DNA of 64,000 nt, taken from positions 124,001-188,000 of the forward strand of contig NZ_JAEUAK010000003.1 of NCBI RefSeq assembly GCF_019511345.1. Direction: 5' to 3'. Below the pieces are notes generated by a model. It saw only the letters and a program-made list of their open reading frames with translations, was not told the origin of the DNA and did not search any database. This DNA is from Rhizobium mesosinicum (GTDB taxonomy: Bacteria; Pseudomonadota; Alphaproteobacteria; Rhizobiales; Rhizobiaceae). Made by a program: the position numbers and the translations under genes. This document shows, piece by piece, positions 16,937 through 26,300 of the stretch (its first letter is position 1; each line of letters begins with the position of its first letter).

Positions 16937-17971
16937 GTGACCAGAATGCCCGAACCCTCAAGAAACTTGCCTATTCCTACAAGTGAGGCGATAGTCTCGG
17001 CGAGGAGCCACGTAGTGCCGTGGCCTCTGAAGCAACCGGAGGCCCGCTTGAATACACCATTACTTTCGGCTGTCTCCGCCTACATCGAAGACCAGGGCGG
17101 TGGGCAAGGCCTGTTCCCGACGGCCATCGAAGGCTTCAATATCGTCCGCTCGTTTCAGTCGATGATGCCGATGCGAAACATTTATCGGCCGTCGCTCTGC
17201 GTCGTGCTGGAGGGGGCAAAGGAGTTGCAGTTCGGCGACGAGCATCTCAACTACCGCAGCATGGAGTGCCTGGTCGTCAGTGTTGGGATGCCGGCGACCG
17301 GAAGGATCGTCGAGGCCAGTGCCGCCAAGCCTTATATCGGCGTGTTGATCGATTTCGATGTGGCAACTGTACGTGAAGTCCTTGAACAACTAGACACACC
17401 ACCAGCCCAGTCGGAAACGACCGGTCCTGGTGCCTTCATCGCCAAGGTGGATGAACCACTCGCCGATTGCATCCTCCGCCTGGTTAGGTTGCTGGCAACG
17501 CCGAAAGCAATTCCGATCCTGGCGCCTTCGATCGTGCGCGAGATTTGCTTTTGGCTGTTGAGCGGTCCGCATGGCGGCGAGATCTGCAAGCTTGCCTGCC
17601 CGGAATCAAACATCGAACGGGTTGTCAGGGCAGTCGCCCTTTTGCACACTAACTTCGCGGAAACATTGCGAGTAGATCAGTTGGCTGATGTCGCGCGAAT
17701 GAGCCCATCGTCGTTTCACCAGCATTTCAAGGCGCTGACCTCGATGACGCCGCTGCAGTTCCAGAAGCAACTCCGCTTATTGGAGGCGCGCCGCCTCATG
17801 GTGACGAAAGCTGCTAATGTTGCCGAAGCGGCCTATAAGGTGGGGTATGAGAGCGCGTCGCAGTTCAGCCGAGAGTATTCAAGAACCTTTGGCATTGCGC
17901 CTAAACAGGATGCTCTGAACCAGCAACGCCTCCACAACGAATATGCGAGCCGCACTGTACGCTCCGCGTAA
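16937..17971 (+). CDS. AraC family transcriptional regulator
   Basis: A 344-residue regulator with an N-terminal cupin-like AraC domain (NIYRPSLCVVLEGAKELQFG, SVGMPATGRIVEAS) and a C-terminal double HTH (LADVARMSPSSFHQHFKALT, then NVAEAAYKVGYESASQFSRE and FGIAPKQD). This architecture is common for regulators of MFS or dehydrogenase genes. The GTG at 16937 has GGAG six bases upstream; an ATG at 16946 is the alternative. Its probable target is the divergent MFS-SDR unit. Confidence 0.9.
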   Translation: MTRMPEPSRNLPIPTSEAIVSARSHVVPWPLKQPEARLNTPLLSAVSAYIEDQGGGQGLFPTAIEGFNIVRSFQSMMPMRNIYRPSLCVVLEGAKELQFGDEHLNYRSMECLVVSVGMPATGRIVEASAAKPYIGVLIDFDVATVREVLEQLDTPPAQSETTGPGAFIAKVDEPLADCILRLVRLLATPKAIPILAPSIVREICFWLLSGPHGGEICKLACPESNIERVVRAVALLHTNFAETLRVDQLADVARMSPSSFHQHFKALTSMTPLQFQKQLRLLEARRLMVTKAANVAEAAYKVGYESASQFSREYSRTFGIAPKQDALNQQRLHNEYASRTVRSA

Positions 17972-18196
17972 TACCTTCAGGAAGAGTTGCGGCTCGGGCG
18001 CAAAGGTCTCGAAATTAGCCTTTAGCCTGCTTCCTGGCTCCGATCGGTCATTCCAAATGGGCAGGTCGATGTCCACGACGAAGGAGATGTCAATTGCACA
18101 GGTGGTTCACATCCCTTCAACTGCAGCCAGACGGCAATCTGCCTCAGCTTCTGCTCTCATAGGCCGGGCATTGCCTCGCAGCAAACAGTAGCCTAT

Positions 18197-18216
18197 ATGT
18201 AGGCATGTTCCTACAT
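18197..18216. promoter_or_regulatory. Palindromic operator before Phd/PIN pair
   Basis: ATGTAGG (18197-18203) and CCTACAT (18210-18216) form perfect 7-base arms around six bases, immediately before the antitoxin ribosome-binding site. An overlapping dyad GCCTA/TAGGC (18191-18204) shares one arm. Tandem overlapping dyads are typical for autoregulation by Phd-type antitoxins. Confidence 0.65.
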
Positions 18217-18226
18217 GGAGGCTGCT

Positions 18227-18481
18227 ATGAGCGTTACAAGTTTATCTAGCCGGGAGTTGAACCACGACGTGAGTAGGGCAAAGAAGGCTGCCAATAAAGG
18301 ACCTGTAGTTATCACAGATCGCGGGAAGCCGTCCCATGTGTTGATGACCTATAGCGAGTTCGAGCGCCTGACCGGCAAGCCCCGCAATCTGGTCGAAGCT
18401 CTTTCAATGCCCGGTTTGTCAACCATCGATTTCGATCCACCTCGAGCCGAAATTGCACCTCGCGGAATCGATCTGTCTTGA
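18227..18481 (+). CDS. Phd/YefM-type antitoxin
   Basis: An 84-residue antitoxin of the Phd/YefM fold. SSRELNHDVSRAKKAANKGP is the DNA-binding part, followed by VVITDRGKPSHVLMTYSEFE and a C-terminal toxin-wrapping tail. The ATG at 18227 was selected because GGAGG sits five bases upstream. The coding region overlaps the toxin start. It should neutralise the PIN toxin and repress the pair through the palindromes directly upstream. Confidence 0.9.
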   Translation: MSVTSLSSRELNHDVSRAKKAANKGPVVITDRGKPSHVLMTYSEFERLTGKPRNLVEALSMPGLSTIDFDPPRAEIAPRGIDLS

Positions 18482-18900
18482 AGTATCTGCTGGATACAAA
18501 CGTCATCTCCGAGCTGCGGAAAGTCGGAGACGGTAAAGCTGATCCGAATGTGATGAAGTGGGTCGGTGCTCAAGGCTCTAGCGACTTATTCATATCCGCG
18601 ATTACGATTCTGGAACTTGAGCGCGGGATATTAGGTATCCAACGTCGAGACGCTTCCCAAGGCTCTCGCCTGCGGGCATGGATGGATAGTCGTGTCCGCC
18701 CGGAGTTTGCAGAGCGAATTCTTCCAATTGATGACGCGATAGCAACGCGTTGTGCCCACTTACATATTCCAGATCGCCGCAACGAAGCCGATGCCTTGAT
18801 AGCGGCGACCGCGCTGGTTCATGGTTTGACTGTCGTGACACGGAATGTCCGAGATTTCGATGGTACCGGCGTGATCGTCGTCGATCCATGGTGCGAATGA
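18478..18900 (+). CDS. PIN-domain (VapC/FitB-like) toxin
   Basis: A 140-residue PIN ribonuclease. The acidic metal-binding residues are in place: Asp6 (LLDTNVISEL), Glu46 (TILELERG), Asp105 (NEADALIAATA) and Asp126 (RNVRDFDGTGV). Such toxins cleave tRNA or rRNA when freed from antitoxin. Translation starts at TTG 18478, overlapping the antitoxin stop (TTGA), which favours coupled synthesis. Confidence 0.9.
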   Translation: MKYLLDTNVISELRKVGDGKADPNVMKWVGAQGSSDLFISAITILELERGILGIQRRDASQGSRLRAWMDSRVRPEFAERILPIDDAIATRCAHLHIPDRRNEADALIAATALVHGLTVVTRNVRDFDGTGVIVVDPWCE

Positions 18901-19349
18901 CGGCGGACGCGTGGGCACTCGCGAGCCAATGCCTTTTTCGGAAACTCCGGGGATCGCCTCACGGCTGCTTTGCGCCTCCATAGTGGTCATCGAGCCACCG
19001 GTCGACGTCGCCGAAAAGCGGACATTACGTGGTGAAAACACCCGGTCGCAACGGAGCCATAAGCTGTCATCTCGCCATTTCAGTGAGGAGGGCTCGGCAC
19101 TGCAGTGTAGTGGCGCTATGCTGCAATCCGAAAAAGTCTAGTTCCGAAAGGACATATTGGCGAGTCTGATCCGGGCGAGATGGCTTTATGGCTTGCTGTG
19201 CTAACGACAAAGAACACCGGCAGATAAATGCCAGCACGCAGACAATACTGGCGACAGCCTGAGATATTCCTCTTCTGCCCTTTCGCCCGAGGCCCTCTGG
19301 GCGGCGGCCGGTGGTTGCAGCCACCCGATTTGGCGTCCGTTTCCCGGCC
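18901..19349. other. Intergenic stretch after toxin gene
   Basis: About 450 bases between the PIN toxin and the convergent modification operon. I find no supported gene and no clear intrinsic terminator for either side. Confidence 0.5.
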
Positions 19350-20060
19350 CTATCCGCCCATTGGCCCACGTTGCGGAGCCAGCGCCTGTGTCTGCGCATA
19401 GGCAAGCGGCGAACGGTTGCCCGGGAGATTGGCGTCGAGGACGAGCGTCTTGACGTCGTCGGCACGGATGTCGAGCGCCACGACGACATCGAGCTTGTCG
19501 ATTTGCCATACGGCATAACCGAGCCTGGGCTCGTATCCGCAGTCGCATCCGCAATCGCCCTGCACGATGGTGCGAGCCTCTTCCGGCAAGAACATGATTT
19601 GCGGCTTTGGCAATCGGTAGCAATGGCCTTCATAGGCGTATCCGTAGATGACGCCGATGCTTTTCATGCATTGCCGAACTTGCTTGTGGAGCGCCTGACC
19701 ACCGATAGTAATTGGCAGCGCATAAATTCCGTCGTCACCAAGTGCGGTGAATGTTATTCTTCCGTTCAAGAGGGAAAGGATGACGTCCTCGCCGGTTTTT
19801 CTCTCAATCTCTCTTATTAGGTCGTCGATTATTCCACCGACTTCTTTTTTTGCTTCCGGATTCAGGTTGTTTATTGTTTCGTTCGAGTTCATCGCGGCAT
19901 AAATTTTCTCCTTTAGCAAGTTGTCGTTGATTGCGGATAGAAGAGTGGCAGGCCGGCCATACAGTTTCACTTCTCCCGGGTTGTAGGTACTGTAGTCAGG
20001 AACCTGTAGGCCTTTCGGCTCCTCCCCCACGCCCGGATAGGGACCGCAACAGTCGCTCAT
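19350..20060 (-). CDS. Candidate substrate/precursor protein of YcaO-TfuA system
   Basis: A 236-residue protein that I do not recognise. It starts MSDCCGPYPGVG and has further Cys at 131, 147, 170, 172 and 174, the last three in QGDCGCDCGYEP. A helical, charged middle (about residues 48-90) is followed by a mixed region and a Gln/Pro/Gly-rich tail (AQTQALAPQRGPMGG). It has the strongest ribosome-binding site of the operon (AGGAGG, seven bases before ATG), as expected for a substrate needed in excess. It is the last gene after cyclase, YcaO, TfuA and protease. Substrate status is inferred from position, Cys pattern and SD strength. The middle is AT-rich compared with the flanks. Confidence 0.7.
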   Translation of the reverse strand: MSDCCGPYPGVGEEPKGLQVPDYSTYNPGEVKLYGRPATLLSAINDNLLKEKIYAAMNSNETINNLNPEAKKEVGGIIDDLIREIERKTGEDVILSLLNGRITFTALGDDGIYALPITIGGQALHKQVRQCMKSIGVIYGYAYEGHCYRLPKPQIMFLPEEARTIVQGDCGCDCGYEPRLGYAVWQIDKLDVVVALDIRADDVKTLVLDANLPGNRSPLAYAQTQALAPQRGPMGG

Positions 20061-20078
20061 TGTTTGCCCTCCTAGAGT

Positions 20079-21263
20079 TCATCTCGGACCGATGATTTCA
20101 CGCCACACAAAATTCGCTTCGAGCGCATCGGCGCCGCCACGGCTGGCAGCTTGGATGACGGCCCGTGCTGCTTGCTCGAGAGTCATGGTGTTGGGATCAA
20201 GTGTACGCAGCGACGCGGCGAGTGCACTGCCGACCTGGTCACGCGCGGTCTCGAGCGCCAGCTTGAAATAGAGCGGCCGGACGCGAAACGACCGTTCGGT
20301 CAGCGAGCGGAACTCGTCGAACTCGCTCATCGTCAAGTCACGCAGATCGACGTTCAAAAGGCGCCTGTCGGCAAAGCCGTCCCTGACCAATTGCCGATGA
20401 TAGATTTCCACGATGCTGTCGAAGATCGCGCCGAGGAAGGGGAGCGAGCGGTCGTGCGGCTCGCGGGTGGTTTCCGACATGCGGCGGAAATTGGTGGCGA
20501 GACGGATTTGCGTCTCGGGACTGGTCTCGGCGAAGCGGTTGAGCTCGTTGGAAAGTAGGAGATTGCCCTGTGTCCGACGTAGCAGCCGGTCGACGGCGGA
20601 ATCGAAATGCAGCAGCGAAATCAGCGACACGCAGTCGGAAAAGGCTTCGGAAAACGGGAAGAAATCGGCCTCGCGCGACGTGATCATCGGTATGCCGAGT
20701 TCCGACAGGCTGATGAAATGGCCGACCTCGTGGGCGATTGTGTCGAAGTTCAGCGCATAGGGCCGCAGCACGCCGCCGACATCGGAGGCTCCCAGCTCCA
20801 GATAGCCGTAGCCGGCATGGGCGTTGTCCCAGTCGACCAGGGGAATGATTTCCAGGCGGCGAAAGGCCGGGTCGAAGAACCAGCGGATGCGATGACCGAG
20901 ATAGCTGTGCCAGATGTCGAGCACGAAATGTACGCAGGCATAGACGTGGACGCCGAGGTAGGCTCGCGATTTCGGGTCCATATTGTCGAAGTTTCGATCC
21001 GGGCCAGATCGTGCCGCCGGTCGCCGCTCGCCTTCGAACGGCGGCAGATCGTCAGGACCATAGGGCTGTTTTTCGATCAACGGATCGACCACGTACACCC
21101 ACTGGTCGCTCGGTCCGTCACGGATCTCGTCGGGCAGGATCGAGAGCCAGACGCGATCGGGCTCTTCGTAGCCGGGGATGAAGGGAGGCTGGGGGAAAAT
21201 CCAGAATCGTGTGCCGATGCGTGGGTTCACGCGTTCCGTCACATTGTTCGGATACGGTTCCAT
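20079..21263 (-). CDS. HEXXH zinc metalloprotease-like protein
   Basis: A 394-residue protein with the zinc motif HEVGH (residues 178-182) and, 24 residues further, Glu in FSEAFSDCV, matching the third ligand of gluzincin (thermolysin-like) proteases. No signal peptide or transmembrane segment is evident, so it is probably cytoplasmic. The rest shows no family that I recognise. The ATG at 21261-21263 is taken as start, but an in-frame GTG at 21302, eight bases after the TfuA stop, is also possible. Within the operon it could trim a leader from the neighbouring 236-residue protein. Confidence 0.7.
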   Translation of the reverse strand: MEPYPNNVTERVNPRIGTRFWIFPQPPFIPGYEEPDRVWLSILPDEIRDGPSDQWVYVVDPLIEKQPYGPDDLPPFEGERRPAARSGPDRNFDNMDPKSRAYLGVHVYACVHFVLDIWHSYLGHRIRWFFDPAFRRLEIIPLVDWDNAHAGYGYLELGASDVGGVLRPYALNFDTIAHEVGHFISLSELGIPMITSREADFFPFSEAFSDCVSLISLLHFDSAVDRLLRRTQGNLLLSNELNRFAETSPETQIRLATNFRRMSETTREPHDRSLPFLGAIFDSIVEIYHRQLVRDGFADRRLLNVDLRDLTMSEFDEFRSLTERSFRVRPLYFKLALETARDQVGSALAASLRTLDPNTMTLEQAARAVIQAASRGGADALEANFVWREIIGPR

Positions 21264-21310
21264 GGCACAATCGCTTTCGAAGAAGAAGGATTGAGCAACC
21301 ACAGCTTTAA

Positions 21311-22066
21311 TTAGTAATTTCGGATCAAGTCGATGTCAATATGCGAGGCTTCCAAATCTCTCATGAAAGTATTGGTCGCGACCCAGGCGCGATCAACGTC
21401 GCGGCCCTGCCGCTCTACTGTCAAGGAAGGCGCCATACGTAACGTAAGGAGGGCGTCCTGGCGCTTTTGCCCGGTCATTTCTTTCCGCAATGCCCAAATA
21501 CGGTCACTGGAAAATCCCCCAGCCCGCAATAGGGCTGCGAGCGAGCGATCGCGAAAGTTCGTCCCGCGCGCCAAGGCGATGAGCTGGTCGCGCTCATCGG
21601 ATGTCATCATATTTCGGCGGGCGAGCGTCGAGAACGTCCGTTGAAGGTCGACCAGTGCGTCCGTGAGCGGCAGATAGCCGAGTTCGGCGGGCCCTGACTG
21701 CACGGCGACCGCATCCTCCGCTGTCAACGGCCAGCGCCGGTACCACCTATAGATCAGGCCGACGCCGATCATGCCATAGGGCGCAAGCTCGGCCGCCCGC
21801 AAGGCTCCCATGCTGGCCGCGCCGATCATGACGATGCCTTGTGCCATCGCCCAGAGAATTTCCTTGTGGCGGACGGCGGGGCGGTCCTCGAACTGTCCGT
21901 CGATCAGCACCATCGCACGCGGACGGAAGGCATGGGCGGCGAGTATGACCTCTCCCTGCGATACGGGCTGAAGATAGATCGCGTCGAGCACCGCCTGCGC
22001 CTCGTCGAGACGCAGCGTGGGGCCGAGAAATACCAGAATTGGACCTTCCTTGCCGGCATTCGTCAT
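21311..22066 (-). CDS. TfuA-like protein
   Basis: A 251-residue TfuA-family protein. Recognisable blocks are LVFLGPTLRLDEAQAVLDAI, then VILIDGQFED-type text (here MVLIDGQFEDRPAVRHKEIL) and GAASMGALRAAELAPYGMIG. TfuA was first described beside the trifolitoxin genes of Rhizobium. TfuA proteins act with YcaO enzymes in forming backbone thioamides, probably by sulfur delivery. The start ATG at 22064-22066 has GAGGGG upstream, and the gap from the YcaO stop is ten bases. Its presence argues for thioamidation rather than azoline formation. Confidence 0.88.
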   Translation of the reverse strand: MTNAGKEGPILVFLGPTLRLDEAQAVLDAIYLQPVSQGEVILAAHAFRPRAMVLIDGQFEDRPAVRHKEILWAMAQGIVMIGAASMGALRAAELAPYGMIGVGLIYRWYRRWPLTAEDAVAVQSGPAELGYLPLTDALVDLQRTFSTLARRNMMTSDERDQLIALARGTNFRDRSLAALLRAGGFSSDRIWALRKEMTGQKRQDALLTLRMAPSLTVERQGRDVDRAWVATNTFMRDLEASHIDIDLIRNY

Positions 22067-22076
22067 CGACAACCCC

Positions 22077-23309
22077 TCAACGTAAAATTGAAAACGGCCG
22101 CGCACCCGCAAGAATGGTTCGCACGCAGGCCACGCCTGCTTCGGCGTCCGCTCCGACCGGTACGGCGAAAACAGGTCCAAGCCCGCAGGCGGCAACCCGG
22201 TCGACGACGTCGCGCAGGCATGTTGGGGCGAAGGGCGACGATGCCGTGCCCGCAGCCGTGGCTTCGAGGATCAGGCGGCGGGCGTCCGCGACGAGCGGAT
22301 CGGTGCTCTTGCGATAGTGTTCGCGCGTCTGGTCGTCGCGCGCGCCGGAAATCGCCCCGGCGCGGGCCGACAATGCCTCCAGCATCGCGCTTGCCGCGGC
22401 TGTCTCGACGGTAAAGCCCGCGGAATGGCCCTCCGTCGGCAACGCCAGGGTCGGCTCAGCCGCGCCGGCCTCGATCGCCTGACACCAGATCACCGGTAGG
22501 TCGGTGGGCGACGGGGCGTGCCAAAGCGCGAAAGCGATGCCCTGCGTCCGGGTGACCGAAAGAATATGCTCGACCTTCGGCCCGATGTGCGATGTCGCTA
22601 TGCGGCGACGATCGAAAAAGCCGTGGGTGGTGAACGCCCGGGCGATCGCGTCGCGTTCGATGCATTCGAACAGCCCATGCGCGAAGGCATCTCGCGCCGT
22701 GCGGTGGCAGGCAAGGCCGGTGGTGGTGCGGATGAACAATCCGTCGCCCTGTGGCTCGGGATCAGTATAGCAGGTGTGAACAAGTTCGAGCGGCACCGGC
22801 TGCGGCGCTCCGCTCGCGACATCGACAGCCAAGGTCCAGGGAATTGGCAGCGATCGCCATTCGGTGCCGGCGTGGGGAAGCAGCAGGTTTTCGAACAGGG
22901 CCGCGTCAATCCGAAGCTCGTCGGCGGTCGCAAGAAAGCAGTCCGAGGAGGGAATGCGCTCGGCGAAGAAACGCTCGAGACCCTCCATGATCGCCCCGAC
23001 CGCCGCCTCCGTCAGGGTGAGGCCGCGGCCAAGCGAGGTCACCTCGGAAAGCGCGGCCGGCTGGACGGCCTGCACCACCGGCAGACCGAGACGGTCGAGC
23101 CCGGTCAGGTCGGCGAGACGGGTGATGCCGGCCCGGCGGCTGAAAGGGAGTAGCCTGCGAAAACATGCCTCGGCGGCGCCGGGGTCGGCCGGCGTATCGA
23201 GCCGTTGCCTCAAGCCGGCGGCAAGCTCGTCGCGAAAGTCGGCAATCCGTCCGTCGATCGCCGGCGGGGCAGGGGTCAGGCCTTCGGCCGTGTCAGCGTC
23301 CGATAACAA
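22077..23309 (-). CDS. YcaO-domain protein (ATP-dependent backbone modification)
   Basis: A roughly 410-residue YcaO enzyme. ATP/Mg-binding features are visible: EAAVGAIMEGLERFFAE, then AFAHGLFECIERDAIAR and ASAMLEALSARAGAISGARD. YcaO proteins activate peptide-backbone amides with ATP. The C-terminus (RPFSILR) lacks the proline-rich PxPxP tail of azoline-forming cyclodehydratases, and no E1-like or dehydrogenase partner is present. Both points fit a TfuA-dependent thioamide former. A TTG at 23309 with GGGAG seven bases ahead is the best start and overlaps the cyclase stop; the frame stays open further upstream. Confidence 0.85.
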   Translation of the reverse strand: MLSDADTAEGLTPAPPAIDGRIADFRDELAAGLRQRLDTPADPGAAEACFRRLLPFSRRAGITRLADLTGLDRLGLPVVQAVQPAALSEVTSLGRGLTLTEAAVGAIMEGLERFFAERIPSSDCFLATADELRIDAALFENLLLPHAGTEWRSLPIPWTLAVDVASGAPQPVPLELVHTCYTDPEPQGDGLFIRTTTGLACHRTARDAFAHGLFECIERDAIARAFTTHGFFDRRRIATSHIGPKVEHILSVTRTQGIAFALWHAPSPTDLPVIWCQAIEAGAAEPTLALPTEGHSAGFTVETAAASAMLEALSARAGAISGARDDQTREHYRKSTDPLVADARRLILEATAAGTASSPFAPTCLRDVVDRVAACGLGPVFAVPVGADAEAGVACVRTILAGARPFSILR

Positions 23310-26300
23310 CGCCCAGCTCCCGGGTTGAGCGGCTCGCCCTTTGCAGCAGAGCCATCGCACCCTGGCTTTCGGCGATGGTCACGGCGGTCAGCAGTTCGGC
23401 GGCGACAAGATTGGTTTTCACGTTTCCCCGAGCGCGCAGCACGGCCCGGCAGCGGTAGAGTTCGGCGAGCCAGTAGGCATGGCCGGTTTCCTTGGCCTGC
23501 CGGATGGCGTCGGTGACGACGTCGATGGCCTGCTCATACTTGCCGGCAAGGCCGAGCAGGGTCGCGTGCATGTAGAGATAGATCGGCAGGTCGGCGACGG
23601 CGCCGAGATCTTTGAGCAGCGCCAATCCCTCGCCGAACATCTCATGGCCGGCGAGGAGGTCGTCGCTGTGGGCTTTGGCCCAGCCGCCGAAAAGCAGCGA
23701 CATGCCAGCGAGCGACTGCATCTCATGTTGCTGGGCAAAGAGCTGCATCCGGCTCGAAACATCCGCCAGCCGCTCGAAATCGTCCCGGTAGAAGGCCGAG
23801 ACCGCCTCGGTGTCGAGCGAATGGGCTGTACTCGGAACATGGCCGATGCGCTCGACCAGGCCGACCATGTCCGCAAGTGCTGTGTCCGAGGCCGAGCCCT
23901 GTCCCGTCAGCCAGAGCGACAGAGCGAGTTGTCCGAGGCCGCAGACCTTGGCGTCGTGGCCGCCATAGAGCGTTCGCGCGGTTTCGGCCGATCGCTCGTC
24001 GTAGAGCGCAAGCCCCGTCGTGATCGCCTCCTGCGTCTCCTTGTGCCAGCCGAGATTGAAGTCGATCGCCCAGATGCAATGCTTGACCTGCAGGGCGATT
24101 TCGCGATCTTCGGTGCCAAGCATCATCATCTGCACTTCGAGTGCGCGGTCGTGCATGACGAGAAAGTCAGGCCCGGTCAGCCACCAGCCCCAATAGATCG
24201 GAAACCACTTTGGCTGGTCTTCCTTCGGCTGGCGGCGGGCGATGGCAACGCCGTCTTCGTACAGTTTGCGGGCGGGGGGAGAATTGGCGCCGACGAGGCC
24301 AGTGAGGATCGGGCCGAGCCTGGTGAAGGCGGAAAGCCTCAAGGCGTCGACCGCCTCGCTTTCGTCCATCTCGGCGCAAAGGGCCAGCGCGTGCTCCAGA
24401 TGGTGGCGCGCCTCGATCATCGCCGAGCGGCCGGCACTCTCGGAGCCGGCGGCGATGAACAGCCGAATTGCCTCCTCCGTGAGCCCGGCGCGTTCTGCCT
24501 GGTCGGCGAGCCCGCCGGTGTCGATCCATTCCGCCAGCCCACGGTTGTCGCTGACGGCGTTGAACAGCCGCCGGTGCAGAACCTGCCGTTGCTTGCGCAG
24601 CAGTGCCTTGTAGATCGTTTCCTGGATCAGGGCGTGTCGGAAGCGGTAGACCACGGTTCCGCCGGTTCGGCCACGCGTCAGAAAGCCGGTTTCGCACAGC
24701 ACATCCGCCGCACTCGCCAGCGATCGCCTAGCGAGATCCGGCAAAAGCGCGTGAAGCAGCGGCAGCGTCATACGGCCGCCGGCGATTGCCGCGGCTCGCG
24801 CCACGTCCCGCGCCGGTCCGAGGCGCGCGAGCCGTTCGTCGAGAATCCCTTCGAAGGCAAGCGCGTGCGTGTGAGAGACCGTGGCCTCGCCGTCATGCGC
24901 GATTGCCTCAGGAATATTCGCCGCATCCGCAGGCGCGATCTCCGTGATCCACTGGCAGATCTCCTCGATGAACAGCGGAACGCCGCCGGAAAGCCGCTCC
25001 GTCGCCTCCAGAAGTTCCGGAAGTGCCCTGCGCTTGTGTGCCGGCCAACTCGCTTCGATCGCCTGCTTCGTCTCGTCGCGATTGAGTGGCTTCAACGACA
25101 GGTGCACCACGTCGGCACCGTCGGTCCAATCCATCGCGGCGCCGGGGCGCAAGGTGACGACGAGAAGGATGGGAAGCCGTGAAACCGTGCGGGCGATTTC
25201 ACCAAGGAGGTCCTGCGACGTCGGATCGATCCAGTGAATATCCTCGACCGCCATGATCAGCGGGCCGCGGGCGGCGACGGTCTCCAGCGCATGGATGGTC
25301 GCCCGCCGCGCCCTGTCGCGGATTGCCTTGGGATCGCTACCGGAGAGGGACTCGTTTCGGCCCGCAGCGCCGAGCAGATACGAAAACAGTTCCGCGACGT
25401 CTGGCTCTTCTATGCCGTGGTGCGCGAACGCGGCGGCGACGGTTGTCGCCGTCAGGCGTGAGGAGCCAGCCGCCTTGGACGCCGTGCCGGGAAAGCCATG
25501 CATGAGCGGGTGAAGCGTGGAGCGCGCGCCGCCGGGCGCGCACTGAAACAGGAAGGCCCTCGATCGCTCCTTGCGGGTAAGCTTGCGGATCTCCCGCAAA
25601 AGCCGTGATTTCCCGATGCCGGCGTCGCCTTCGATCGCCAGGATCTGGCCTTTCCCGACCAAGACCTCTCGCCAGCAACGGCCAATTGTCTCAAGCTCGG
25701 CGGCACGGCCGATGAAGGAACCGCCAAGCCGTCCGAAGGCGTAGAAGCGGGTGACTTCGGTACGATGTTCGAGCGCGCGCCAAACCCTTTGGGGCTCGGC
25801 AAATCCCTTTAGAGACCGGCTGCCCTCGAAGATGAAGGCGTAGGCGCGTCCAGCGAGGGTCTTCGTTTCCTCCGAGACGAGAATGCTGTCAGGGGCCGCG
25901 AGCGCTTCCAGCCGCGTCGCCATGGCGAGCGCCGCCCCCGTCACCGGCTCCTGCGAAGGGACTTCCTCGCGCGGTTCCTGGACCAGCGCGATGGAGGTGG
26001 CGATGCCGACGCGGACATGCACGTCGCTGCGCCGCGCCTCGCGGCCGATGCGCCGGCAGGCCTCGATAACGTCGAAGCCAGCGCGAATCGCCAGCGACGC
26101 GGCGTCGCGCGAGCCAAGTTCCGTCGGGAAAAGGGCAACACCGCCGTCACCGGCCTCGACCCGCATCACGCCGGAACGCGCGACGATCGCCGACCGCACC
26201 GCCTGCTGAAAGGCGGAAATCAGCTCCTGGAAGTCCTCGATATCGAGTTGATGGAAAAGATTTGTCGAGCCGACAAGATCGTAGCAGAGCGCCGTGATGA

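Noticed and set aside
18227..18900. The toxin-antitoxin pair as part of the YcaO-TfuA system
   Set aside because: It is on the opposite strand, convergent, separated by 450 bases and has its own operators.
23341..25182. 613-codon open frame on the plus strand inside the cyclase gene
   Set aside because: It is antisense to a well-supported cyclase/ATPase/TPR protein. Long antisense frames are common in high-GC DNA, and its product has no recognisable domain.
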